Source of the DNA: Clusia tigrina
Lineage: Eukaryota > Arthropoda > Insecta > Diptera > Clusiidae
Assembly: GCA_920105625.2 (NCBI GenBank)
Contig: OV050031.1
Coordinates: 125,706,275-125,770,274, forward strand
Direction: 5' to 3'
Length of the DNA stretch: 64,000 nucleotides
Shown here: piece by piece, positions 20,764 through 31,819 of the stretch
Numbering within the stretch: the first letter of the stretch is position 1
How the letters are laid out: every line of letters starts with the position of its first letter
Notes under the pieces: generated by a model
Databases searched by the model: none
The model's input: the letters and a program-made list of their open reading frames with translations, nothing else
Told to the model about the DNA's origin: nothing
Made by a program: the position numbers and the translations under genes

Positions 20764-22333
20764 AGAAATTATAGTGCGCTTCAAAAAGAAGCCTTAGCAA
20801 TAGTTTTTTGCGTGACTTAGCTTAGGCACTATTTACTGGGCAACAAGTTTATATTACAGACTGACCATAAGCCACTTCTGTCAATTTTTGGGGAAAATAA
20901 GGGTTTGCCTGTCATGGCAGCAGCCAGAATACAGCGCTGGGCCCTCACTTTGTCAGGGTTCAATTATACAATCCGGCATGTTAAAGGTTCCCACAATTTC
21001 ACCGACAATTTGTCGCGCTTGCCCCAACATGCGGTGAGACAGGAGAGCATAGGGAAAAATTCAGTGAATTTTATTTCAGAAAATAACGCAATGAAGTTAG
21101 ATTTCAAAGCGATTGCTAAAGAAACATCTCGGGACCCTATTCTGCCGAAGTTAAAAGAAGCTGTTCACAGGGGTGCCGTGCATACTCTGGAAGGGGACGC
21201 TTTTAAAGGTTTTAAAGATAAAAAGTCGGAATTATCTGTGGAATACGGATGTATTTTTTGGGGTTACCGGACAGTGATACCCCAACGACTCAGACCTAGT
21301 GTTCTTAGGGAGCTTCACAGATCTCACTTGGGTATAGTAAAATCTAAAGCTTTAGCTAGATCATACGTATGGTGGCCTAAGATGGATAGTGATATTGAAG
21401 CATTGGTTGCGAGATGTGTTCCTTGTAAAATTATACAAGAAAGCCCAAACAAAAGTAGATTAATCCCTTGGGTGCCACCAGAAACGCCTTGGTCGCGTAT
21501 TCATATAGATTTTGCGGGGCCCAAGAAAAGTTTTTATTTCTTAGTCATTATAGATGCACATTAAAAGTAGGTGGAAATCTTTAAAACGAAGCAAATTACC
21601 ACAGTTTTCACAATTTTCAAATTGGTTAGTGACAACGGCCGACAATTTACAGCCAGTGAGTTCAAATAGTTTTTAGAGTTGAATGCTATTAGGCATGTAC
21701 TCACACCACCAGGGTTTCCAGCTACGAACGGGCAGGCGGAAAATTTTGTAAAGACATTTAAAAAATCGTTAGAGACAAGCCTGAGCGCCAACCCAGGAGA
21801 AGACATAGACATAATCATTAGCAGGTTTTTGTTCGATTATCGATCAGCGCTGCATTGGACAACTGGGGAATCGCCAGCTAAGGTTTTGTTAGGAAGAGAG
21901 TTAAAGAATCGCTTCAGCCTCTTAAAACCTCCTATGGTAAAAGATATGATAATAAAGAAGCAGTTAGGTAATGTAAAATATCATAGAGGCACTAGAGAGA
22001 AGCTATTTGAGGAAGGTTCTCCCGTTTTTATAAGGGACTATTCAGATACAAATAAAAAGACGTGACGACAGGCCACAGTCAGGGGAGCGATTGGGTCCGC
22101 GCACTTACAATTGCACGATCGCCCACACTAACAGAATTATTAAGAGGCACCTCGATCAAATGATTCCGGACTATAATATTGTAAACGATCCAAACGCCGG
22201 TCATCCTATTGAAGAATCGAATTGTATATCAGAAAACGAAGTCAAAGCAACTGAAACCAGCATTGGTCCAAATCATGACACGTCAGCTGTGGAGAATGGT
22301 GGGGGCTCAGATGTGCCGGAGACCGCGCCGTAA
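20764..22333 (+). pseudogene. gypsy-1 RNase H and integrase, left-arm copy
   Basis: RNase H begins in the previous frame (ILETDASNAAV) and continues after stops at 20761 and about 20818 with LQTDHKPLL. The 20905-21564 frame has RHVKGSHNFTDNLSRLP and the integrase HHCC finger (LHRSHLGIVKSKALARSYVW and ARCVPCK). Catalytic-core positions are in IHIDFAGPKK (first Asp), VSDNGRQFT (second Asp) and NGQAENFVK (Glu), each in separate frames. 22091-22333 has the GPRTY box of the GPY/F module. Stops at 21562 and 21668 are shared by both arms. Confidence 0.85.
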
Positions 22334-22369
22334 ACGCCAAGACTTTTGCGAGAACGTCGAGTAAAAATT

Positions 22370-22660
22370 AATTATAAACAATAACCCCTCGAAATACTTA
22401 TTGCATTTTATTTATATGAATTTCTTTATATATAACCATGTAATACTAATTTTATTTTCTTTATTGGCATTTGATATAGAGATAAGTTCGTAGATATTTC
22501 TTAAAATTGTACACAGCTTAGAGAGAGAGTTTTTAAGTATTAAGTTATTTACATACATGTTAAGTACTCTTTACGGTATTAGAACAGGTTAAGGAGTTGT
22601 GTTAAGTTAAGTGATTTAATAAATCAGTTCAGTAACAACCACCTAAGCGACTACATTGCA
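22370..22660 (+). repeat. gypsy-1 3' LTR, left-arm copy (start approximate)
   Basis: The end is fixed by comparison with the 5' LTR stub in the right arm: both end in CCACCTAAGCGACTACATTGCA. The start is estimated from the end of integrase. Beyond 22660 the host jockey ORF1 resumes. Confidence 0.55.
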
Positions 22661-22937
22661 ATTACTATCACTATCGTTTGAATTTTTTGTATTTTGTTCA
22701 GTTTTATTTTGATTTGACGACCCTACAATTTCGGCGAGGCTGGTTTAACTACGCCTGGTTTAACTACTGATCCATCCATATTTTTGGTCTGTAGTAATAA
22801 TGGATCCTTTTTGCGTAATTATGGAAACCTTTGAATTTCTATGGCTTTGATTATTTCACAGCATTAGTTGTTTGCAGTGTGATTTCCGCCACACATTTAA
22901 TTTCAGCTGCGTTGGTTTTTTTTTTTTGTTGCATTTA
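22661..22937 (-). pseudogene. Jockey ORF1 C-terminal part, left-arm copy
   Basis: Minus-strand sequence between the gypsy-1 LTR and the mariner. It has the Asn/Ser/Gln-rich tail SNQNKTEQNTKNSNDSDSN next to the LTR and a degraded third-knuckle region near the mariner. It belongs to the same ORF1 as 24067-25047. Confidence 0.55.
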
Positions 22938-22994
22938 CGAGGAGTGATCAAAAAATAACCGTTATTGTGTGATCAAAAAATAAAGTATTTATTT

Positions 22995-23860
22995 ATTCAT
23001 CAACAACTATCTTGTCCCCTTTAAAGTAATTCCCCTCAGATATAATACACTTATGCCAGCGTTTTTTTCAATCCTCGAAACACTTCTGAAACGCTTTTTT
23101 TTGTATCGCCAACAGCTCCTGTTTCGATTTTTCTTTTATCTCCTCAATCGTAGCAAAACGCTTTCCTTTCATCTGTGTTTTCAGTTTTGGAAAGAGGAAA
23201 AAGTCAGCGGTGGTTGAGGCATGATAAAGGTTTTGTTTTTGAATATGATATATATGATGTGAAAAATGCGTTCCACTCAGCTATCGGGGATGTTTAGGCG
23301 AAGCACTAGCAGATTTCAAGATATCCATCTAACTTATATGAATGGTGCCAGCTGTTGCAATACGAAACAGTGGAAGGGGTCCGAAGGCACCAGATGGCCG
23401 GTGAAGTAATCCAAGGGTGAGTGGTTCTTCCTCTCTTCTGGAACATTATGTACGATGGCAAACTCCGCGTTCAGGTGCCGAATGACGCTAAAATCATCGG
23501 ACCTTCGGACGACATAGCGTTAGTTATTAATGACAAATGTATGGATGAGGTTGTTAGAGAGGCCGAGAATATGGTGGCTATGAGCCGAAACTGACTGGCG
23601 AACGTGATAGTGATTCGACGATTATCCAAAATCATTTTCTTCACTGCGTCAATGTTTTCATCGGTTGTTGACGTGCTCGGGCGACCAGGACAAGCATCGT
23701 CATTGACATCTTCTCGGCCTTCCTTAAACCGGTTATACCACAATTGAACTTGTGTTCTGCTCATAGTAGACTCGCCAAAGGCCACAGTCAACATTTCAAA
23801 TGTCCTTGCGCATTTAATTTCATTTTTTACACAAAACTGAATACAGTTTCTTTGATGCAT
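22995..23860 (-). pseudogene. mariner transposase, disrupted, left-arm copy
   Basis: The N-terminal DNA-binding part (23860 down to 23595) begins MHQRNCIQFCVKNEIKCART and contains LWYNRFKEGREDVNDDA, a PGRPSTST linker and ENIDAVKKMILDNRRITI, typical of mariner helix-turn-helix domains. The C-terminal part (about 23225-22995) reads DFFLFPKLKTQMKGKRFATI, FQKCFEDWKKRWHKCI and GDKIVVDE. The intervening catalytic core, including at least the first two acidic residues, is gone. Confidence 0.85.
23260..23594 (+). pseudogene. LINE RT scrap inside the mariner, left-arm copy
   Basis: Plus-strand reading gives VLPLFWNIMYDGKLRVQVPN, then AKIIGPSDDIALVINDK and MDEVVREAENMVAMSR: motif B end, a mutated catalytic box (S-D-D in place of A-D-D) and the following helix of an R1/LOA-like RT. 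It replaces the mariner core. No poly-A or target duplication is visible, so this may be a repair filler rather than a normal insertion. Confidence 0.65.
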
Positions 23861-24066
23861 TCTTTCGAATAGTACAAAATCGAAGAGCACACCAAAACAC
23901 GACTAACCTTTTTATCTGTCAAAAACAAACTGACAATCCAAAATGGTTGGTATTGCCAACATATATAACAGACATGTGTACCAAAATAAAAAGAAAATGC
24001 GAACACCGAACATACGTAACTCACGAAAAGATGAAAATAACGGTTATTTTTTAATCACACCTCGTA

Positions 24067-25047
24067 CTTGTGCTGTCCACAGTAGTTTTTTGTATGTCCG
24101 TATTTTTGGCATTTAATGCATTGCACGACCTCTCTTTTATGAGGTGCCTCAAAAACTACTATGCAATCCATTAATTTGTTAATGCTATAAATATTTTTAT
24201 TGTTAGTATTTGTTTCTAGTTCTATGCTAAACAGTGGTAGCGGTTTTTTTGTTGTCCTTTGATTAATGTTAGTTATGTTTAAAAATTTCTTTAAAACTTC
24301 TTCTTGGTCTGCGGAGGGGTGCATATTGCGAAGAATGGCTTGAAACCCCTTTCATTTGTGGGTTTAAATGTGTCTAGCTTCGTGCCTTTTTGCTTTAACA
24401 TTTGAAATATTTTTGTATGTTTCCGAGTCATTCGATTGAACACGTACTTCATTGTTTGTTAGTATTTTAAATACTAAGTTATTGTCTGCAACAGCGGTTA
24501 GCGCATTTTTTAATGTCTTTATGCATTCTATGCCTTGTACGTATATAGGGGGTGGTTTGTCATCAATAGTTTTGATTGGGATTTTTTTGTTATTTCGGGT
24601 ATTCTTTTCGCTTTATCTGTCGTGCGTGAGGTTCGTGCTCTCTTTGGTAGCGATTGCAGTTGACTTACCTGCACGCCTTTTGGCGGAAATTGCGCACAGG
24701 CAGAAGAACATGTTGATGTCGCAGTTGTAGTCGAGTAGGTAGTTGTTGTTCCCGTACGTAAAGAAGGCAGATGTTGTTGTTGCTGACGAATTCGTTGTAG
24801 TTGCTTTTGCCAATCCGGTCGTGCACGCACAATCCACTTCTATACTGGAGCAGGACATTATTGGATGCTTGCTCTGTGCACTCCGCGAACATCGAACATT
24901 AGTGTTGATAGGTTGGGCTGCCTCTTTGACCAGTTTAATAGTTTGGCTTTGCATTGTATACGCACATATTCTTTTTTTTGGCACATATTTTTTGACTCGC
25001 CCATGGATCTCTTTCTCTCCCACGAGGGAGAGCGTTGCACACTCATA
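24067..25047 (-). pseudogene. Jockey ORF1, left-arm copy
   Basis: Nucleic-acid-binding ORF1 on the minus strand, starting at 25047 with MSVQRSPSWERKRSMGESKN. Ser/Thr/Ala-rich sequence follows, then (after frameshifts) YTYKA, KTLKNALTAVADNNLVFKIL, HPSADQEEVLKKFLNITN and the knuckle REVVQCIKCQKYGHTKNYC (24055-24324 frame). The mariner interrupts it just after this first CCHC. Confidence 0.75.
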
Positions 25048-25480
25048 GCGATCACCGACTATGCTTTGTATTAGTTTATTTTAATTTTATTTATTATTGT
25101 TTAGATCTAATTTAATCTTATTTATTACTATAAAGTATGTAAAAAATCACGAAAACAAATTTTGGTGTGATACCTCTAATCACTAATTATGGCCAGAGTC
25201 CACTGTGGCAACATCAGACATAACCGGGATTATTTTATTTGTTGTCTCTTTCAACTTTTAACTCATATATGTATATAACAGTTCCTTTGTTTGTTTGAAT
25301 GTGTCTTTATCACTTTTATTAATTTATAAATTAGTTATTATAAGTATTTAGTATTTAGTTATCTAAATAGAACTAGATACTTTATTGAAAACTTGCACTT
25401 TCATTTAAGCGTATTTTCGGCGGATTTGTAAAATTAGTTATTTGGTTTTAAACAACGATAAATGTCACAAGGGCGGAGCT
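25048..25480 (-). other. Probable jockey 5' untranslated region, left-arm copy
   Basis: No coding frame. It lies immediately upstream of ORF1 on the minus strand and is conserved in the right arm (28690-29105). I could not locate the exact element start. Confidence 0.4.
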
Positions 25481-25800
25481 CGTGTGATTACACGGCCGTT
25501 TGGTTACACGTTCGTTTGGTTTCATTAATTCAAATGAAATCAGATATTATGTAAAAGAGAAATCAGCAAATATGAAAACCTTCTTAGTATGTACATAATG
25601 TAATGAATGCTAATTCGAATTCTTAAACATGTTCCTAAGTAAATAGAATATAAGTAATAATGATTGTCCAGTTCGATAGCTTTTAATTAAATAAACGAAA
25701 ATACAAAAAAACATTCTTTGCTGAGACCTATTCTTTCGTGGTTCCTCGAAGTTAGTTTACTCCTTGATGCCCTCACAGGGCAAGATTGGTCAGTGGTGAC
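25480..25800 (+). repeat. Putative gypsy-2 LTR and leader, left-arm copy
   Basis: Contains a poly-A-type signal (AAATAAA near 25690) followed by sequence ending CTTGATGCCCTCACA near 25780 and GATTGGTCAGTGGTGACT, which could be a primer-site/leader region. The gag of gypsy-2 lies about 700 bp downstream in the same orientation. LTR ends are not confirmed because no second LTR exists in the window. Confidence 0.3.
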
Positions 25801-26066
25801 TTAATAAGCCGTAGCCAGAGTACCTAGTATATCTTCTTTCTGCTGTACTGAGTTAATATCTACTGGAACCTCACTGGGCATATGTTTATAAAGATTCCGC
25901 TGAATCGATCCCAGTCTGTCTTTTTTCGGCACAGTTGTGTATTCGTCCCACTGATCGCTTGATTAGCACAGGCATGTGTAATCTCGCCGACCGCTGCAGA
26001 CAAATGTTTACTGCGGGACAACCAAAATGCATTCAGTTACGTTTTGCCAGGTGCAGCGACGCACGT

Positions 26067-26186
<120 letters not shown>

Positions 26187-26520
26187 AAATTTGCTGTTTT
26201 AGTATTCCTTAAATAAATAGCTATTTGAATTATATTATAAATTTATTTTTCAAATCTGGAAGATTTGAAATCGGCGGTGACGGTGGGATTTATTCCCTCG
26301 TAATAATTATTATTGATTTAAAAGGAAAACGCGTGATTAGCAGTACAGCAACAACACTTGTACTGCAATCTAGCGGCATAAAGGCATTAAAAAATGTACA
26401 TCATAGTCGAACCCTCCTAAGGGAGAGGGCAACGTTAAATCTGAGGAAGACTCATCCAATGATAACGCCTCATCAAGCTCTTCTGCAGCAGCTGCTTACA
26501 GTACTAAATGATCCTGTGAG

Positions 26521-26718
26521 TTGGGCACGTCCAGTGCAGACGCAAATACGATGTCATCTGTAGGATCTTTAGAAGCATTCGGCATCAACCATCCTGAGAA
26601 TCCAATGACCTACAGGAGGAAGTCTTATCGGTCGAAAATCGTATTTTCATTGGAAAGAAACTGGCTGACCTGTGAACATTTTCAACGTTTTGGAAAAAAG
26701 ATGTTCGTGTTTACATAA
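26521..26718 (+). pseudogene. gypsy-2 gag N-terminal piece, left side
   Basis: Plus-strand frame with VGSLEAFGINHPENPMTYRR continuing to FQRFGKKMFVFT. The part up to about 26609 is shared with the right arm; the next ~35 codons are missing from the right-arm gag. It ends at the palindrome centre, where the opposite-strand gypsy-2 protease begins. Confidence 0.5.
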
Positions 26719-27598
26719 AACTTGCGTTAAATTATTTTATTCACTGATTGAATGGTTGGTTGTACCAAATATCAGCATCTACAATGCCATTGATTGGCAC
26801 GTCATTTGTTAATTTAAGATTACATTTGTAAAGCCGCAGTTTGTCTATTGGCCATAACCGATTAAAAGTCCGAGACGACACCATAGTATAGTCAGAGCCC
26901 GAATCGACTTCAAATTTGCATGGCTGACCATCGATAGTTATAGTTGCTGACTTCTTAAGACTTACTGTGGTTAATATTTGATTATTATAAAGTGACTTCG
27001 ATTCTCTAACCTACTGATTTATGCTGAATGTTTCCGGACCGCCCTTGGAAACAATACAGTTACATGTCCGGCAAACTCGCTGTAAGTGACCTCCGACGGC
27101 ACACGCCGAGCAGATTGTTACTGGATGGGTGCCTTCCGAACGCGAATGAGCGCCTCCACAGCCGTTGCAGGATTTCGCTAGAGTAGTGTTGCAGTGGAAT
27201 TTCACTTTCATTTTCTTATGTGGCTCTTTATGCTCTTCATTTTGACGGCTATCTTCATGAATTTGTTCGTGTTTTCGAATGACCATCATATTCTTTGATG
27301 CAGCTTCAGCTGTTGTTGCTCGTTCGGAGACCTTTCGCAACTGAAGGTCATATTCGGCGAGGAGGCTGCGACGAACTCCGCCAACCCCTCAGTGGGCATT
27401 TGATCGCGATGGTGAAATTTTGTAAAATGGCTCAATTTTAGATGGGCGTGGAGAAAAATGATTCGTTAGCGTGGTTTTTATTTCACTGATTTGAGCATCA
27501 CCTACCTTTTTAGGTGTTGGGAATGACGATAGGATATTATAAAGTATTTCGCCGGCCACTGTTATAAAAATTGCCTTTTGCTGCTGTGGAGCCTGTAC
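26610..27598. other. Palindrome spacer (about 1 kb)
   Basis: Sequence between the two arms. It holds about 110 bp continuing the left gypsy-2 gag, then minus-strand gypsy-2 protease and nucleocapsid. The true turning point of the inverted duplication is probably near 26716-26745, where two gypsy-2 copies meet 3' to 3'. Confidence 0.75.
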
Positions 27599-27599
27599 G
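26745..27599 (-). pseudogene. gypsy-2 gag (capsid end, zinc knuckles) and protease
   Basis: Minus strand from 27599: KAIFITVAGEILYNILSSFP and TTLTNHFSPRPSKI (capsid C-terminal region), then the 27011-27340 frame with CNGCGGAHSRSEGTHPVTIC and CSACAVGGHLQRVCR-type knuckles. Next comes a retropepsin start CKFEVDSGSDYTMVSSRTF at about 26900, with active-site D-S-G-S. The element is truncated near 26745, before RT. Frameshifts occur between capsid and knuckles. Confidence 0.7.
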
Positions 27600-28021
27600 T
27601 CATTGGATTCTCAGGATGGTTGATGCCGAATGCTTCTAAAGATCCTACAGATGACATCGTATTTGCGTCTGCACTGGACGTGCCCAACTCACAGGATCAT
27701 TTAGTACTGTAAGCAGCTGCTGCAGAAGAGCTTGATGAGGCGTTATCATTGGATGAGTCTTCCTCAGATTTAACGTTGCCCTCTCCCTTAGGAGGGTTCG
27801 ACTATGATGTACATTTTTTAATGCCTTTATGCCGCTAGATTGCAGTACAAGTGTTGTTGCTGTACTGCTAATCACGCGTTTTCCTTTTAAATCAATAATA
27901 ATTATTACGAGGGAATAAATCCCACCGTCACCGCCGATTTCAAATCTTCCAGATTTGAAAAATAAATTAATAATATAATTCAAATAGCTATTTATTTAAG
28001 GAATACTAAAACAGCAAATTT

Positions 28022-28085
<64 letters not shown>

Positions 28086-28690
28086 ACGTGCGCGCTGCAC
28101 CTGGCAAAACGTAACTGAATCCATTTTGGTTGTCCCGCAGTAAACATTTGTCTGCAGCGGTCGGCGAGATTACACATGCCTGTGCTAATCAAGCGATCAG
28201 TGGGACGAATACACAACTGTGCCGAAAAAAGACAGACTGGGATCGATTCAGCGGAATCTTTATAAACATATGCCCAGTGAGGTTCCAGTAGATATTAACT
28301 CAGTACAGCAGAAAGAAGATATACTAGGTACTCTGGCTACGGCTTATTAAGTCACCACTGACCAATCTTGCCCTGTGAGGGCATCAAGGAGTAAACTAAC
28401 TTCGAGGAACCACGAAAGAATAGGTCTCAGCAAAGAATGTTTTTTTTGTATTTCCGTTTATTTAATTAAAAGCTATCGAACTGGATAATCATTATTACTT
28501 ATATTCTATTTACTTAGGAACATGTTTAAGAATTCGAATTAGCATTCATTACATTATGTACATATTAAGAAGGTTTTCATATTTGCTGATTTCTCTTTTA
28601 CATTATATCTGATCTCATTTGTATTAATGAAACCAAACGAACGTGTAACCAAACAGCCGTGTAATCACACGAGCTCCGCCCTTGTGACAT
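27600..28690 (-). mobile_element. gypsy-2 5' part, right-arm copy
   Basis: Minus-strand mirror of 25480-26609: putative LTR/leader (28365-28680), TA tract, and gag N-terminus. Directly downstream, in the spacer, this copy continues through gag and protease, so it is the more complete of the two gypsy-2 copies. Confidence 0.45.
28024..28081. repeat. (TA)n microsatellite, right-arm copy (about 58 bp)
   Basis: Same locus as 26072-26184 but about 55 bp shorter, accounting for the coordinate shift between the arms here. Confidence 0.98.
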
Positions 28691-29105
28691 TTATCGTTGT
28701 TTAAAACCAAATAACTAATTTTACAAATCCGCCGAAAATACGCTTAAATGAAAGTGCAAGTTTTCAATAAAGTATCTAGTTCTATTTAGATAACTAAATA
28801 CTAAATACTTATAATAACTAATTTATAAATTAATAAAAGTGATAAAGACACATTCAAACAAACAAAGGAACTGTTATATACATATATGAGTTAAAAGTTG
28901 AAAGAGACAACAAATAAAATAATCCCGGTTATGTCTGATGTTGCCACAGTGGACTCTGGCCATAATTAGTGATTAGAGGTATCACACCAAAATTTGTTTT
29001 CGTGATTGTTTACATACTTTATAGTAATAAATAAGATTAAATTAGATCTAAACAATAATAAATAAAATTAAAATAAACTAATACAAAGCATAGTCGGTGA
29101 TCGCT
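28690..29105 (+). other. Probable jockey 5' untranslated region, right-arm copy
   Basis: Non-coding, directly upstream of the ORF1 start at 29106. Matches 25048-25480 in reverse complement. Confidence 0.4.
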
Positions 29106-30088
29106 ATGAGTGTGCAACGCTCTCCCTCGTGGGAGAGAAAGAGATCCATGGGCGAGTCAAAAAATATGTGCCAAAAAAAAAGAATATGTGCGAATACAAT
29201 GCAAAGCCAATCTATTAAACTGGTCAAAGAGGCAGCCCAACCTATCAACACTAATGTTCGATGTTCGCGGAGTGCACAGAGCAAGCATCCAATAATGTCC
29301 TGCTCCAGTATAGAAGTGGATTGTGCGTGCACGACCGGATTGGCAAAAGCAACTACAACGAATTCGTCAGCAACAACAACATCTGCCTTCTTTACGTACG
29401 GGAACAACAACTACCTACTCGACTACAACTGCGACATCAACATGTTCTTCTGCCTGTGCGCAATTTCCGCCAAAAGGCGTGCAGGTAAGTCAACTGCAAT
29501 CGCTACCAAAGAGAGCACGAACCTCACGCACGACAGATAAAGCGAAAAGAATACCCGAAATAACAAAAAAATCCCAATCAAAACTATTGATGACAAACCA
29601 CCCCATATATACGTACAAGGCATAGAATGCATAAAGACATTAAAAAATGCGCTAACCGCTGTTGCAGACAATAACTTAGTATTTAAAATACTAACAAACA
29701 ATGAAGTACGTGTTCAATCGAATGACTCGGAAACATACAAAAATATTTCAAATGTTAAAGCAAAAAGGCACGAAGCTAGACACATTTAAACCCACAAATG
29801 AAAGGGGTTTCAAGCCATTCTTCGCAATATGCACCCCTCCGCAGACCAAGAAGAAGTTTTAAAGAAATTTTTAAACATAACTAACATTAATCAAAGGACA
29901 ACAAAAAAACCGCTACCACTGTTTAGCATAGAACTAGAAACAAATACTAACAATAAAAATATTTATAGCATTAACAAATTAATGGATTGCATAGTAGTTT
30001 TTGAGGCACCTCATAAAAGAGAGGTCGTGCAATGCATTAAATGCCAAAAATACGGACATACAAAAAACTACTGTGGACAGCACAAGTA
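29106..30088 (+). pseudogene. Jockey ORF1, right-arm copy
   Basis: Plus strand, ATG at 29106. The 29097-29540 frame runs through the Ser/Thr-rich N-terminus; RNA-binding-like sequence and the knuckle REVVQCIKCQKYGHTKNYC follow in the 29829-30098 frame. The frame is interrupted at the TA at 30087 by the mariner. The frameshifts match those in the left arm. Confidence 0.75.
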
Positions 30089-31215
30089 CGAGGTGTGATT
30101 AAAAAATAACCGTTATTTTCATCTTTTCGTGAGTTACGTATGTTCGGTGTTCGCATTTTCTTTTTATTTTGGTACACATGTCTGTTATATATGTTGGCAA
30201 TACCAACCATTTTGGATTGTCAGTTTGTTTTTGACAGATAAAAAGGTTAGTCGTGTTTTGGTGTGCTCTTCGATTTTGTACTATTCGAAAGAATGCATCA
30301 AAGAAACTGTATTCAGTTTTGTGTAAAAAATGAAATTAAATGCGCAAGGACATTTGAAATGTTGACTGTGGCCTTTGGCGAGTCTACTATGAGCAGAACA
30401 CAAGTTCAATTGTGGTATAACCGGTTTAAGGAAGGCCGAGAAGATGTCAATGACGATGCTTGTCCTGGTCGCCCGAGCACGTCAACAACCGATGAAAACA
30501 TTGACGCAGTGAAGAAAATGATTTTGGATAATCGTCGAATCACTATCACGTTCGCCAGTCAGTTTCGGCTCATAGCCACCATATTCTCGGCCTCTCTAAC
30601 GACCTCATCCATACATTTGTCATTAATAACTAACGCTATGTCGTCCGAAGGTCCGATGATTTTAGCGTCATTCGGCACCTGAACGCGGAGTTTGCCATCG
30701 TACATAATGTTCCAGAAGAGAGGAAGAACCACTCACCCTTGGATTACTTCACCGGCAATCTGGTGCCTTCGGACCCCTTCCTCTGTTTCGTATTGCAACA
30801 GCTGGCACCATTCATATAAGTTAGATGGATATCTTGAAATCTGCTAGTGCTTCGCCTAAACATCCCCGATAGCTGAGTGGAACGCATTTTTCACATCATA
30901 TATATCATATTCAAAAACAAAACCTTTATCATGCCTCAACCACCGCTGACTTTTTCCTCTTTCCAAAACTGAAAACACAGATGAAAGGAAAGCGTTTTGC
31001 TACGATTGAGGAGATAAAAGAAAAATCGAAACAGGAGCTGTTGGCGATACAAAAAAAAGCGTTTCAGAAGTGTTTCGAGGATTGAAAAAAACGCTGGCAT
31101 AAGTGTATTATATCTGAGGGGAATTACTTTAAAGGGGACAAGATAGTTGTTGATGAATAAATAAATACTTTATTTTTTGATCACACAATAACGGTTATTT
31201 TTTGATCACTCCTCG
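30089..31215 (+). mobile_element. mariner-family transposon, right-arm copy
   Basis: Mirror of 22938-24064, same length (1,127 bp), TA at 30087-30088 and 31216-31217. The transposase starts at 30293; helix-turn-helix half to about 30540, LINE scrap on the minus strand at 30560-30893, C-terminal half at about 30930-31157. Disruptions are identical to the left copy. Confidence 0.9.
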
Positions 31216-31217
31216 TA

Positions 31218-31492
31218 AATGCAACAAAAAAAAAAAACCAACGCAGCTGAAATTAAATGTGTGGCGGAAATCACACTGCAAACAACTAATGCTGTGAAAT
31301 AATCAAAGCCATAGAAATTCAAAGGTTTCCATAATTACGCAAAAAGGATCCATTATTACTACAGACCAAAAATATGGATGGATCAGTAGTTAAACCAGGC
31401 GTAGTTAAACCAGCCTCGCCGAAATTGTAGGGTCGTCAAATCAAAATAAAACTGAACAAAATACAAAAAATTCAAACGATAGTGATAGTAAT
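31218..31492 (+). pseudogene. Jockey ORF1 C-terminal part, right-arm copy
   Basis: Continuation of ORF1 after the mariner: degraded Cys/His region near 31240-31290 (NAAEIKCVAEITLQTTNAVK) and the Asn/Ser-rich tail at about 31430-31490, cut by the gypsy-1 LTR. Confidence 0.5.
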
Positions 31493-31819
31493 TGCAATGT
31501 AGTCGCTTAGGTGGTTGTTACTGAACTGATTTATTAAATCACTTAACTTAACACAACTCCTTAACCTGTTCTTATACCGTAAAGAGTACTTAACATGTAT
31601 GTAAATAACTTAATACTTAACAACTCTCTCTCTAAGCTGTATACAATTTTAAGAAATATCTACGAACTTATCTCTATATCAAATGCCAATAAAGAAAATA
31701 AAATTAGTATTACATGGTTATATATAAAGAAATTCATATAAATAAAATGCAATAAGTATTTCGAGGGGTTATTGTTTATAATTAATTTTTACTCGACGTT
31801 CTCGCAAAAGTCTTGGCGT

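Larger units (their letters stand above)
18462..22660 (+). mobile_element. Ty3/gypsy element (gypsy-1), left-arm copy
   Basis: Plus-strand LTR retrotransposon with the order gag, protease, RT, RNase H, integrase, 3' LTR. It lies inside a jockey LINE: endonuclease sequence on the left, ORF1 on the right. The 5' LTR is lost; where the right arm keeps its last ~45 bp, the left arm has about 60 bp of filler (18410-18461) that includes TTAAGTATTAAGTTA, a string also found in the 3' LTR near 22530. Stops shared by both arms show it was dead before duplication. Confidence 0.9.
22938..24064 (-). mobile_element. mariner-family transposon, left-arm copy
   Basis: 1,127 bp, flanked by TA duplications (22936-22937 and 24065-24066), with terminal inverted repeats CGAGGAGTGATCAAAAAATAACC and CGAGGTGTGATTAAAAAATAACC. 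It sits inside the jockey ORF1. The middle of the transposase is replaced by a LINE RT fragment in the opposite orientation (23260-23594). The protein resembles the rosa-type mariners I know from fruit flies, by recall only. Confidence 0.9.

Noticed and set aside
24452..25074. Plus-strand ORFs of about 70-100 codons opposite the jockey ORF1
   Set aside because: Antisense shadows of ORF1; the coding sense is the minus strand, supported by the CCHC knuckle.
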